64,000 nt of DNA from PALSA-607 sp963825425 (GTDB taxonomy: Bacteria > Actinomycetota > Actinomycetes > Acidothermales > Acidothermaceae): contig CAWGTF010000010.1 in assembly GCA_963825425.1 (NCBI GenBank), positions 1 through 64,000 on the forward strand, in the 5' to 3' direction. The stretch's first letter is position 1. Each line of letters begins with the position of its first letter. Positions 54,647 through 63,701 of the stretch are shown one piece after another. A model generated the notes under the pieces. That model made no database searches, was not told where the DNA came from, and worked only from the letters and a program-made list of their open reading frames with translations. The position numbers and the translations under genes are program-made.

Positions 54647-55486
54647 TCAGCCGCCGTGGTCAATGGCGATGACAGGCGCGGGTACAAACGAGACCGGTGC
54701 CGTGAACGCCGCGCGACGTGCCGCGCGCCTGAGTGCGAGCAGGACGGCACGGCCGGCGATCAGAACGAGAACGGCGTTTCCGATTGCCCTGGTGAGGTCC
54801 CAGCCGACCGAGGTGGCGACATAGAACGCCGCGTAGTGGTGGACCTCGGTGACCCAATTCGCCCCTGGTACGTAGGAGATCTGTGGTGAGAGGCCGCTGG
54901 TTTCAAAGGGCCAGAACCACAAGTTGGTGATCGCGCCGTACAGCAACCCCGCGGCCGCGCCATACGCGGCGAGCATCGCGATCTCCAGCTTGCCGCGCAA
55001 CGGCGGCAGGCAGCCGGCGAACAGGCCGACCCACCCGGCCGCCAGCATCTGGAACGGCAACCAGGGTCCGACGCCGCCGGTCAACAGCGCGCTTGCGAAC
55101 AGCGTGAGGGTACCGAGCACGAATCCGAAGCCGCGGCCGAGAACGCGACCGGCTGGGATCAGCAGGAAGAACACGGGCGAGGCGCCGGTGGCGTCGATGC
55201 CGAGTGGTCGCAATGCGGCACCGCACGCAGTGAGGACGCCGAGCAGCGCGATGGCCTTCGCGTCCATCCCGCCGTCGGCGACTTCGGCAAGCACCACGAC
55301 CAGGAGCAGCGGCAACACGATGGCGAAGATCCACGGCGCGTCAGCGGTGTGCGCCGCGTTGACGTCTGTCTGCCTTGCTGTGCAACAAGAATGGCCAGCC
55401 GAAAGCGAGTACGCCGAACCCGCTCGCCACCGTCAACGCGAACGTCGAACGAAGGTGCAAGCCACAGCGGCCGGCGTCGGGGGCAC
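54647..55486 (-). CDS. ECF transporter S component (probable vitamin B12), frameshifted
   Basis: The membrane protein begins around STFALTVASGFGVLAFGWPF and continues in another frame as WIFAIVLPLLLVVVLAEVAD. Then come GMDAKAIALLGVLTACGAAL, LTLFASALLTGGVGPWLPFQ, LAAGWVGLFAGCLPPLRG and a C-terminal helix, giving six helices. The break near 55367 coincides with a 4-base duplication (GTCTGTCTG on the plus strand), a net +1. The 5' end is uncertain; GTG 55486 is one choice and needs another indel. The riboswitch upstream of the operon makes cobalamin or cobinamide the likely ligand. Confidence 0.75.
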
Positions 55487-55503
55487 GCGTGCCGCGATGC
55501 TCG

Positions 55504-57093
55504 TCAGGCGTCACCGCAAGCGTTGCCCGCACTTGCGCCACGGTCAGCCATGGCAGCGGCGCCAGGATCTTCGCGACCTGCGGTGCGAACGCGGGGGAGG
55601 CCGTGACAACCTCGCGCGTCGGTCCGTCCGCGACGATCTCGCCGTCCGCGAGCACGACCGTCCGGTGGCTGACCTCCGCCGCGAGTTCGACGTCGTGGGT
55701 GGCGAGGATCACCGCAGTGCCGGCCGGCGGCAAGTTCTCGCAGCACGTCGACGAGGCGTGCCTTGCCTGGGTAGTCGAGGCCGCGGGTCGGCTCGTCGAG
55801 CAGCAGCACCGGCGGACGGCCGGCGACGACGAGGGCGAGCGCGAGTGCGAGCCGCTGTCCCTCGGACAGATCGCGCGGATGCGTGTGGCCGGCGATGCCG
55901 GGCGCGAGCCGGTCGAGCAGTGCTCGCGCGTCGGCCCCGGCGCCGGCGCACTCGTCGTCGACCGTGTCCGCCAAGAACAGATCGGCTGGCTCCTGGGGGA
56001 CGAGACCGACGTCGCGGACAAGGTCCGAGCCACGGCGCCGGTGAGGGATCGTGGCCCGCGACGATTACCTGGCCGTCGTGCGGACGGTGGAGCCCGACCA
56101 ACTGCGCGAGCAGCGTCGACTTGCCGGCGCCGTTGCGGCCCATCAGCGCGACGATCTCGCCCGGGCGTACGAGCAGGTCGATGCCGCGTAGCGCGACGAG
56201 GTCGTCGTAGTTCGCCTGCACCTTGCGCACCGAGACGACGGGCTCGCCGATCGCCGGCTGCCGCTGTTGCGGTGTGGGCATCGTGGCCAACTGCGCACGC
56301 AAGGTGTCGGCTGATCGCCGCGCGTCGCGTACCGACAGTGGCAACGGCGTCCATTGCACGAGCCGACCCAGCTCGACGACCGGCGGCGCGACCGCGCTGC
56401 TCTCCATGGCGAGACTCGGCGTTGTGTCATGTACGCGACCGTCTCATCGACGTGAATGACTCGGTCGGCGTATTGGATCACTCGCTCGAGTCGGTGCTCG
56501 GCGGCCACCACCGTGACTCCGAGATCGTGCACGAGCCGGGTAAGCGCGGCGAGAACGTCGTCGGCCGCGGGCGGGTCGAGTGCGGACGTCGGTTCGTCGA
56601 GCACCAGAACCCGAGCGCCAGCGGTCAGCACCGAGCCGATGGCGACTCGTTGTTGCTCGCCCGAGGACAGCGTGCGCAATGGCCGCTGGCGCAGGCCGGT
56701 CAGGCCGAGCGAGTCGAGGATGTCTTCGACTCGACGCCGCATCACCGCGGGCGATACTCCCAGTGATTCCATCGCGTAGGCGAGTTCTTCTTCGACGCTG
56801 TCGGTGACGAAGCCGGCCAGCGGATCCTGACCGACGTAGCCGACGACGTCGGCGAGTTCGCGCGGCGGATAGCTGCGGGTGTCGCGCCCATCGACGGTGA
56901 CGCGGCCCGCGAGGGTGCCGCCGGTGAAGTGCGGCACCAGCCCGTTGATGGCCTTTAGCAACGTCGACTTGCCCGCGCCGGTGCGGCCGATGACCAGGAC
57001 GAGTTCGCCTTCGGGGATCGACAGCTCGACGTCGCGAATCGCCGGTGTCTCGGCGTCCGGGTAAGTGACGGTGACCGATTCGAAGCGAATCAT
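55504..57093 (-). CDS. ECF transporter ATPase with two fused ATP-binding domains, frameshifted
   Basis: Domain 1 starts at ATG 57093 and is intact: GRTGAGKSTLLKAINGLVPH, ADVVGYVGQDPLAGFVTDSV, LSSGEQQRVAIGSVLTAGAR and VLVLDEPTSALDP. Domain 2 lies across three frames: VVSVRKVQANYDDLVALRGI, GRNGAGKSTLLAQLVGLHRP, then LSEGQRLALALALVVAGRPP, LLLDEPTRGLDYPGKARLVD and VILATHDVELAAEVSHRTVV. Three or more +1 shifts are needed and the exact 3' end is uncertain. The double ATPase powers the ECF complex with the adjacent S and T proteins. ATG 57093 overlaps the EcfT stop. Confidence 0.82.
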
Positions 57094-58246
57094 CGGCCGA
57101 CTCCGGCTGGTGCGGGGGAGTCGCTGATCGGTTGCCGTGGCGTGGAAAACCCTTGCAGGGCAGGGGTTTGCGGCGACGTGGCCCACGCCGGGATCAAGCG
57201 CAAGCAGAGGCCGATCATGGCCGGCCATGGCACCTGCGGGACGACGAGTGGGTACGTCGTCGTGTGCAGCGACCCCGGGTACAGACGACCCGCGACGAGC
57301 ATGCCGGCGAGCGCCGCAACGCCGGACGTGACCACGATCCACTCCGACGCGTGCCACGAATCCGGCCGGTACTTCGTCCGGGTTGGTTGGCGACCCCCGA
57401 ACAAGCACGGCACCGCACGCGATCGCGGTGCCGAGCACGAGCAGCGGAAGTCCGATCGACGTCGGCGACGTCGCGTCAAGCAGTTCGTAGACCGCGATCG
57501 CGACCGCGACGAGTCCGGCGACGACTGCCGCCGAGACCAGCGGCGACGGATCGCCGACGCGGCCCCGCGCCGGCCGAACCCGCGCGAATCCATCGCGGCC
57601 GCGAGTTCGATCGAGCGCTCCAAGCGCGTCCTCGAGGACGGGTAGGGCAATACCAAGCCACGAGCGGACGCCGGACGACGGGCGTCCGCGTAGTCGCCGG
57701 GCTCGCCGCACCCGCACCGCCGCGGCAGCAAGCTGGGGAGCGAATGACATGGCGACCGTGATCGCGACGCCGGCCTCGTAGAGCGCGCCCGGCATCGCGC
57801 GAAGCAGCCGGCGCGGGCTGGCCAATGCGTTCGCCGATCCGACACAGATCAACAGCGTTGCGAGCTGCAGGCCGCCGTAGACCGCCGTGAGCAGGCCTTG
57901 GACGGTGATGTTCCCGCCGAGATGCAGGCCCGCAGCCCACCCGGGCAGCGGCACGGTCGGCACTCGCAGCAATACGTCGCCGGTGGGTTGCGCGCCGAAC
58001 ACGATGTCGAAGACGACGCGGACGACGAGCACCACGAGGCCGAGGCGCACGAAGAGAGCGAACGACCGGGAGCTATGCGGTGACCGCCGGGCCGACACGG
58101 TGAACCCGGCGACCGCAACGAGCAGCAGCAGGACGATCGGGTTGGTGGTGCGCGTCGCGGCCGTGGCCAGGGCAAGTGACCACGCCCACCATGCGCCCGG
58201 GTGCAATGCGCGTGCCGGTCGACCAGCTGTGCAGGCTCATGGTCAT
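57090..58246 (-). CDS. ECF transporter transmembrane T component, multiply frameshifted
   Basis: From ATG 58246 (MTMSLHSWSTG), one extra C near 58209 moves the frame to ALHPGAWWAWSLALATAATR. Then come FALFVRLGLVVLVVRVVFDI, AGVAITVAMSFAPQLAAAAV and the coupling-helix sequence RVRRARRLRG. Further +1 shifts near 57623 and 57568 connect ERSIELAAAMDSRGFGRRG with SAAVVAGLVAVAIAVYELLD, and another joins the last helices (WIVVTSGVAALAGMLVAGRL), ending TGA at 57090. The A-R-G/coupling motifs and Ala-Ala-Met-Asp-Ser-Arg-Gly-Phe are typical of EcfT/CbiQ. It links the S component to the ATPases in the membrane. Confidence 0.8.
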
Positions 58247-59116
58247 CGCCCCCGCGTGCGGGTACGCCAGAGCGCTCCCGCGCCCAGGACCGACGATGAG
58301 TGACGATCCCGATGATCGTTGTCGCAGGGACGCCGCGACCGTGGCGAGTGCTCGATCGCAATGCTGCGAGCGAAAGTGCCGATGCCGGCGCTTGCGCCGG
58401 TCCGGCTGACGGCGCTCGGGGCAGCTGACTGCGCTGGGCGCCGAGACCGCCACCGAGGCGCGAGGCCGCGACTGTCGGGCTCGAACTGGAGACCGCCGCG
58501 TCGTGGTGTGCGGTCACTGTCGCGGTCGTCGGCGAATCGGTGCTCGCGCGTCGGGATTGCGGGTGATGTTGTCGGCGGTGGTGCGTGGGTCGTCGCCGCA
58601 ACCGCGCACTCCGTCTTCGGGTAGCCGTCGATGCCGCACACGAGTCCGGCGTCCGAACCGGTGCCAATCCGCACGGCAGCAGCGGCGGCCAGGACGTTCG
58701 CGCCGGTGTCGCCGTCGTGCACGTAGACGCAGCCAGGCACGACGGCGGCTGGCGGACGCTCATGAGCCGGCGCGTCGGTCGCGACGCCGAAGTCGACGAC
58801 CACGCCGACCCGTAGCTCGCCAGCCTTCGCAGGGGTCGACGCGCACAGCTTCGCAAAGTCTGGTGCGGCTCGGGGCAGCAGCCCGTTCGTCGCGTCAGCT
58901 TGCACCGCGAATCGCCAACCCTGAACCTCGCCGTCGACGGGGTACTCACTCGCCGGCCCGCGCTGCGAGTACTGCCAGCTTGAGCCGTGCGCGACGTAGA
59001 ACGCCCAGTAGCGGTAGGCCGTCGCGGCACTCGCGTGCCCGGGAATCGGTGATGACGATGGCGGCGCAACCCGCCAGGGCGGCCAGCCCGAGACTGGCTG
59101 CCCTGGTCAGCATCAT
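58243..59116 (-). CDS. SCO2322-family secreted/membrane-anchored protein, frameshifted
   Basis: From ATG 59116 the signal-peptide-like start is MMLTRAASLGLAALAGCAAI. One extra base near 59045 shifts to ASAATAYRYWAFYVAHGSSW, then QYSQRGPASEYPVDGEVQGW, RFAVQADATN, FAKLCAS, RVGVVVDFGVATDAPAHERP and LVCGIDGYPKTECA. A Pro/Ser/Thr-rich stretch and a C-terminal hydrophobic end (LGAGALWRTRTRGR) follow after further shifts. SCO2322-type proteins accompany actinobacterial ECF operons. The YxYW...GP...DGDVxGxRF pattern recalls DUF4430 domains of cobalamin-binding proteins (inference). The stop overlaps the EcfT ATG. Confidence 0.72.
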
Positions 59117-59161
59117 CTGGTCAGCACCCGTGCTGGCCCACCCGTCGGCGACCGGGCCGGC

Positions 59162-60481
59162 TCATCGAGCACCGCGGCAGATCCCCAGCCCGACCAGCGA
59201 CGCGGCCAGGACACCGAGCGGCATTGCGTCGGTCGTCCCGGTGGCCGGCAGGGTCGCGACGGGGGTCGCGATCGGCGACCGGGACGGCGGGGCGGCTGGC
59301 GGCGTCGCCGCGGCCACTCGCTCGGTCGCCGCCAGCGTGGTTGTCAGGTCGACGCCGCCGAACGCACCGGGGTCGATCCCACTCGCGTGGGCGACCAACA
59401 GCAGCGTTGCCAGTGGCCCGGGCGCGAACGCACCTGCCGCCTGCACGTATGCCTTGGCGCCTGCTTCCAGTGCGGTCAGTGCCGAGGCGACCGCAGTGGT
59501 TCCGGCGCCCGCGGCCTCAAGGTCGAGCACCGCGTTCGCTGTCGTCGTCCAATCGGTGCCGCTGCCAAACGCTGAGGGGATCGCCCCCTTCGTCGCCGCC
59601 AGCCGCGCAGCGAGGTAGCTGGTGGCTGCCGCGGCCGACGTTCCCGCGTCGGTCACCGTGGCGGGGCAGGACGCAGCCGACCCGGCCGACCCGGCCGCGG
59701 GTCAGCGCGAATGCCTTACCGAGTTGGCCGAGCAATGCCTGCACAGTCGCGTAGTCGTTGGCGTGCAGGGTGGCTTCGCCCTGGAAGTCGTACGCACCGG
59801 CCCCGGTCGTGGCCGAGCACGCGATCTGCACCGACCGCAGGTAGTCGTCACCGGTCTTGCCGGTCGTCGACGTGACCGTCGCCGGGTCGACGCCGGCTGC
59901 AGCCAGCGCGCTGAGCGCGAGGCCGGTGGAGTTTGCATCCGACGCCGCAGGGCCGAATGCGGTGTTGTCGTAGAACCCGCCGTCGGCGAGTTGGAAATGC
60001 TTCAACGCCGCGACCGCGGTCGCTGTCGGCTTACCGAGGGCGACCAGCGCCTGGATCGCGGCCGCGGTCGCGTTTTCGTCCTCGGTAGCTGGCGTGCATG
60101 CCGCCGACGTGATTTGCGCGGTACGCGGTGAACGCACCGTCAGAGCACTGCTGCGCGAGCAACCATGCGACGGCGGGGGCGTTGGGGGTGTGCCCGGTCG
60201 CTATCAGGCCGAGGATCGCGAGGCTTTGCCGGTAGACGCCGTCATAGGTCGGATCCTGCGCACCGAACAGGCCGACATTGGTTGGCGCGACGACGGCGAT
60301 CGGAGTTGCCGTTGCGGCCGCGGGTGCCGCGGCCGCGGTGGCGGTGAGCAGCGCGGTCGTGCCGAGCACGGTGACGCCGACTGCGGTGAATGCGGCGAGC
60401 GATCGAAGGGCAGACCCGGCCCTTCGGCGCGCTGACTCCGGGAAGTGAGGCTCCGGGAGCTGCCGGGATCCGTGCGGACAT
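59162..60481 (-). CDS. Secreted squalene-cyclase/prenyltransferase-repeat protein with LPATG anchor, frameshifted
   Basis: ATG 60481 follows an excellent GAGAGGAA ribosome-binding site. A signal peptide (SLAAFTAVGVTVLGTTALLT...AAAAPAAA) is spread over two frames. Repeats of the alpha/alpha-toroid type follow: YRQSLAILGLIATGHTPNAP, LLAQQCSDGAFTAY, ENATAAAIQALVALGKPTAT, FQLADGGFYDNTAFG, DANSTGLALSALAAAGVDPA and SAFGSGTDWTTTANAVLDLE. The C-terminus has the sortase signal LPATG, a hydrophobic stretch LGVLAASLVGLGI and a final CRGAR. At least three +1 shifts are present (near 60420, 60100 and 59690). It is the first gene behind the cobalamin riboswitch, so a surface B12-capture role is proposed, not an enzymatic one. 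Confidence 0.78.
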
Positions 60482-60556
60482 CAAATTCCTCTCGGGACGT
60501 GGCCGTGGGTCCTCGTGGTAGATCCCGGCCGTCGTACGCGCCCCTGACAACACGAA

Positions 60557-60586
60557 CCCCACGAGCGCTTACGGCGCAGCGTGGGG
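60557..60586 (-). terminator. Hairpin between riboswitch and first gene (candidate expression platform)
   Basis: CCCCACG and CGTGGGG form a perfect 7-bp outer stem, with an inner GCGC/GCGC-type pairing, in the leader RNA about 75 bases before the start codon. It may be the transcription terminator switched by the cobalamin riboswitch. Only a weak T-rich tail (TTCGTGTTGT) follows. Confidence 0.5.
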
Positions 60587-60649
60587 GCGTTGGCGGATCG
60601 GTGCGACCCGGGCTCCGCCCCGCGAACCTCGGCAGGCGATTGGAGCCAA

Positions 60650-60795
60650 TTCGCATCCGGCAGGTAATCCGGCTCGCCGTACCGGTGCCAACGAAAAGAA
60701 AGCTGCACTGGTGCGGCCTACGGTTGCGGGTCAGCGCCGGCTTTGGACCGGCTTCCCCTGAACGCGGATGCGTATTCAGTTGTGGCGAAGCGAAA
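60650..60795 (-). ncRNA. Cobalamin (B12) riboswitch
   Basis: On the minus strand the leader contains GAAGCCGGTCCAAAGCCGGC followed by GCTGACCCGCAACCGT, the conserved core of cobalamin riboswitches. About 60 bases further it has the B12 box GAGCCGGATTACCTGCC (complement of 60659-60675). Spacing and order are canonical. It lies about 170 bases before the LPATG toroid protein and the ECF operon, so B12 should repress this uptake system. The exact ends of the aptamer are estimated. Confidence 0.92.
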
Positions 60796-60907
60796 CCATG
60801 AAACTGTGGGCGCGAGCAAACCACGAGCGGTGGCGCGCAGTCAAAGGGCTTGAACGCGCTAGCCTGCCTAGCGGTCCTGTTGAAGCCGCAAGTGGATCGG
60901 GGAACCC

Positions 60908-61123
60908 ATGGTGAGCTGGTCATGGCGGTACGAGAGTGCTGACGGCGATCCCGTCACACCCGCTGACCTGCCGCCAGCCGAGAGCTTCCCGACCCAGTCG
61001 GACGCCGAGTCGTGGCTCGGCGAGGAATGGCGGCCGTTACTGGCAGCGGGTGTCGCCCGGGTGAGCCTGCTCGAAGGCGACCGGGTCGTCTACGGCCCAA
61101 TGAGCCTCGACCCTGCGTCCTAG
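60908..61123 (+). CDS. Small conserved actinobacterial protein of unknown function
   Basis: This 71-residue acidic protein reads SWSWRYESADGDPVTPADLP, FPTQSDAESWLGEEWRPLLA, GVARVSLLEGDRVVYGPMSL. The pattern (WRYE...AESWLGEEWR...L.EGDRVVYGPM) is familiar from short hypothetical proteins across actinobacteria. There are no membrane segments. It is divergent from the riboswitch-controlled operon and convergent with the aldo/keto reductase gene, with eight bases between. Confidence 0.75.
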   Translation: MVSWSWRYESADGDPVTPADLPPAESFPTQSDAESWLGEEWRPLLAAGVARVSLLEGDRVVYGPMSLDPAS

Positions 61124-61131
61124 GGGGCGAC

Positions 61132-62133
61132 CTAGGGCCGTTTCGTCGGCTGCTCAGTCTTGCGGGGATCACGCTCGATGATCGGATCGAGGATCTCGTC
61201 GATCCGCTTGAGCAGGTCGGCGTCGAGCTTGACCCCTGACGCTGCGACGTTTTCCTGGATCTGCTCCGGCCTCGTGGCGCCGATGATCGCGCTCGACACG
61301 TTCGGGTTGTGCAACACCCACGCGAGGGCCAGTTGCGACAGCGGGAGCCCGGCCTCCGCGGCGAGGGGCTGGAGGAGCTGGACGCGGGACAAGACGTCGT
61401 CTTCGAGCCAGCGCGAGACGAACCTCGCCCCGCCCTTGGTGTCGGTGGCCCGCGATCCAGCAGGCGGTTCGGCGCCTGGCGTGTATTTACCGGTGAGCAC
61501 ACCTTGCGCCAGGGGCGAGAAAACGATCTGGCCAATGCCTTCGCGTTCGGACAGCGGAACGACCTCCGCCTCGATGACGCGCCAGAGCATGTTGTACTGC
61601 GGCTGGTTCGACACGATCCGGTCGAGACCCATCTCGTCGGCGATGCGCAGGGCAGAGGCGATCTGCTCCGCCGTCCACTCGCTTACGCCGATGTAGTGGA
61701 CCTTGCCCTGCCGCACGAGATCGTCAAAGGCTCGCAGCGTTTCTTCAAGCGGCGTTTCGACGTCGAAGCGGTGTGCTTGATAGAGGTCGAGATGGTCGGT
61801 CTGTAGCCGCCGCAGCGAGGCATGGCAGCTCTCAATGATGTGTTTGCGCGACAAGCCGCGGTCGTTGCGGCCCTCGCCGGTCGGCCAGTACACCTTTGTG
61901 CAGAGCTCATATGACTCGCGTCGGATGCCCGCGAGCGCATCACCAAGGACGGATTCCGCCCTTGTTCCGGCGTAGACGTCGGCGGTGTCGAACGTCGTGA
62001 TGCCGACGTCGAACGCGGCTCGAACGCAACGCGTCGCGGTCTGCGCCTCGACCTGCGATCCGTGGGTGATCCAGTTGCCGTACGCGATCTCGCTGACGAT
62101 GAGACCGCTCTTGCCGAGGTGTCTGAATTCCAT
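61132..62133 (-). CDS. Aldo/keto reductase (Kv-beta-like)
   Basis: This 333-residue NADPH-dependent oxidoreductase has a TIM-barrel fold. The catalytic tetrad is Asp49 and Tyr54 (FDTADVYAGT), Lys80 (LCTKVYW) and His121 (YQAHRFD). The C-terminal cofactor site reads SSAIIGATRPEQIQENVAA. The sequence RHLGKSGLIVSEIAYGNW with a VYWPTGEGRNDRGLSRKHII segment matches the voltage-gated-channel beta-like AKR group. The substrate is unknown. Confidence 0.92.
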   Translation of the reverse strand: MEFRHLGKSGLIVSEIAYGNWITHGSQVEAQTATRCVRAAFDVGITTFDTADVYAGTRAESVLGDALAGIRRESYELCTKVYWPTGEGRNDRGLSRKHIIESCHASLRRLQTDHLDLYQAHRFDVETPLEETLRAFDDLVRQGKVHYIGVSEWTAEQIASALRIADEMGLDRIVSNQPQYNMLWRVIEAEVVPLSEREGIGQIVFSPLAQGVLTGKYTPGAEPPAGSRATDTKGGARFVSRWLEDDVLSRVQLLQPLAAEAGLPLSQLALAWVLHNPNVSSAIIGATRPEQIQENVAASGVKLDADLLKRIDEILDPIIERDPRKTEQPTKRP

Positions 62134-62193
62134 GAATTCCAGCCTATGACGTCGGAGCGGATCGTGCGGCGGGTGGTCGTGCGGGTCTGCTGG

Positions 62194-62790
62194 TTAGACC
62201 TTTGTTCCGCGCGCGACCCGCGGACCCGGCATTCGCATCCGCCGAAACTGCAACGCCCGCATCGCGGCGTACAGACCGATGCCCCTCGTCGACTCGGCGG
62301 GAAAGCGAATCGCGATCTGCTTGCGGATCGCCTGCGCCATCAGGATCGAATCGAAGACCGAGCCGAGGATGTAGGCGTACAGGGCGAACGTCGTGATCAG
62401 AACGACCACTTTGACGTGCGGGAAGATGAATCCGAGCAGGATGACCGGCACCGCGATCGGCACAAAAAGGCCAAGCACGTTGCGCCGCGCATCGACGTAG
62501 TCGCGTGCGAAGCGCCGGGCAGGGCCGCGATCGCGCAACGGCAGCGCACTGTCGTCGCCACGGCGCATGGCCTCGCGACGCAGCCGAGCCTGCTCCGGGG
62601 TGAGCCGACCGCGTTTGCCGGTTCCGCGCACGGCTCGCCCGCCCGCACCGATCGCCGAGACCTTCCGCGCTGCCTCGGCTTCGCGTCGTTTCGGAGTCGC
62701 CTTCCCCTTTGTGGGGGCGGCCGGAGACGTGCCGAGGGGATCCCGTGGGTTCGCAACCCCGGCGGCGTCTTTGGTTCCACGTCCGAACAC
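62194..62790 (-). CDS. DUF3043 domain-containing membrane protein
   Basis: The protein has 198 residues from GTG 62790. A Lys/Arg-rich N-terminal half (TPKRREAEAARK, GKRGRLTPEQARLRREAMRR) is followed by ARRFARDYVDARRNVLGLFV. Two membrane helices come next (LFVPIAVPVILLGFIFP and VVVLITTFALYAYILGSVF). The end contains IRFPAESTRGIGLYAAMRAL followed by QFRRMRMPGP, typical of DUF3043. The function is unknown. It is divergent from pspA. Confidence 0.85.
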   Translation of the reverse strand: MFGRGTKDAAGVANPRDPLGTSPAAPTKGKATPKRREAEAARKVSAIGAGGRAVRGTGKRGRLTPEQARLRREAMRRGDDSALPLRDRGPARRFARDYVDARRNVLGLFVPIAVPVILLGFIFPHVKVVVLITTFALYAYILGSVFDSILMAQAIRKQIAIRFPAESTRGIGLYAAMRALQFRRMRMPGPRVARGTKV

Positions 62791-62812
62791 GGAGCACAGG
62801 TTAGCCCCCGCG

Positions 62813-62838
62813 GGAACCCTCTGCCGGTGCGGTCCGTC
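62813..62838 (+). promoter_or_regulatory. Possible ECF (SigE-like) promoter of pspA
   Basis: GGAAC (62813-62817, within GGGAACC) and CGTC (62835-62838) are 17 bases apart, resembling the GGAAC...CGTT/CGTC promoters of SigE-type envelope-stress sigma factors. It lies about 54 bases before the pspA start. PspA genes in related bacteria are under SigE control, which supports the assignment. Confidence 0.35.
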
Positions 62839-62891
62839 GACACATAGGGTGGAGATGCTCGATGCGACCGCCAATGAAGGAGCCGGCACCC

Positions 62892-63701
62892 ATGGGTGTG
62901 ATGAAGCGCATGTCGCTCATCTTCAATGCCAAGGCCAACAAGGTCCTTGACCGCGCTGAAGACCCGCGCGAAACACTTGACTACAGCTACACCAAGCAGC
63001 TGGAGCTGCTGCAGAAGGTGCGGCGCGGCGTCGCCGACGTGGCGACGTCCCGCAAGCGGCTTGAGCTCCAAGCGACCCAACTGCAGCAGCAGGCCGACAA
63101 GTACGACGGCCAGGCCCGCGCGTCGTTGGCCGCGGGTCGCGAAGACCTCGCCCGCGAAGCGCTGACCCGCAAGTCGGCGCTCACCCAGCAGATCAGCGAC
63201 CTCCAGACTCAGCACGCCTCACTGTTGGCCGAGGAGGAGAAGCTGACGCTGGCGTCGCAACGCCTCCAGGCCAAGGTCGACGCGTTCCGGACGAAGAAAG
63301 AGACGATCAAGGCCACCTACACGGCCGCCGAGGCCCAGACGAAGATCGGGGAAGCCTTCTCGGGTATCTCCGAGGAGATGGGCGATGTCGGCCTGGCCGT
63401 GCAGCGGGCCGAAGACAAGACCCAGAGCATGCAGGCCAGGGCTGGTGCGATCGACGAGCTGCTCGCCTCGGGTGCGCTGAACGACCCGACAGGCACCAGC
63501 ACTGACGACATCCAGCTCGAACTCGACCGCATGTCGAGCACCAACGACGTCGAGTCGCAGCTGGCCGCGATGAAGGGCCAGCTCGCCGGTGCTCCGGCAA
63601 CTCCGGCCATCGAGGGCGCGGCCACTACTGCAACGCCGGCCGCGCCAGCAGCCGCCGCGCCAGCCGAACAGCCAACCGCCCAGCCGGAGGAGTCGTCATG
63701 A
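62892..63701 (+). CDS. pspA: Phage shock protein A / IM30 family protein
   Basis: The protein has about 269 residues from ATG 62892, preceded by AAGGAG. MSLIFNAKANKVLDRAEDPR is followed by ETLDYSYTKQLELLQKVRRG, the amphipathic start and first helix of PspA. A long coiled coil (QATQLQQQADKYDGQARASL, LTLASQRLQAKVDAFRTKKE) comes next. The tail is Ala/Pro-rich (about residues 230-269). It forms ESCRT-III-like membrane-repair oligomers at the cytoplasmic membrane under envelope stress. It is coupled to pspAA by a 4-base ATGA overlap. Confidence 0.93.
   Translation: MGVMKRMSLIFNAKANKVLDRAEDPRETLDYSYTKQLELLQKVRRGVADVATSRKRLELQATQLQQQADKYDGQARASLAAGREDLAREALTRKSALTQQISDLQTQHASLLAEEEKLTLASQRLQAKVDAFRTKKETIKATYTAAEAQTKIGEAFSGISEEMGDVGLAVQRAEDKTQSMQARAGAIDELLASGALNDPTGTSTDDIQLELDRMSSTNDVESQLAAMKGQLAGAPATPAIEGAATTATPAAPAAAAPAEQPTAQPEESS

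Noticed and set aside
56143..58206. A 687-residue EcfT-ATPase fusion
   Set aside because: Product of +1 shifts; the frames recombine to an EcfT ending at 57090 that overlaps the ATPase ATG at 57093.
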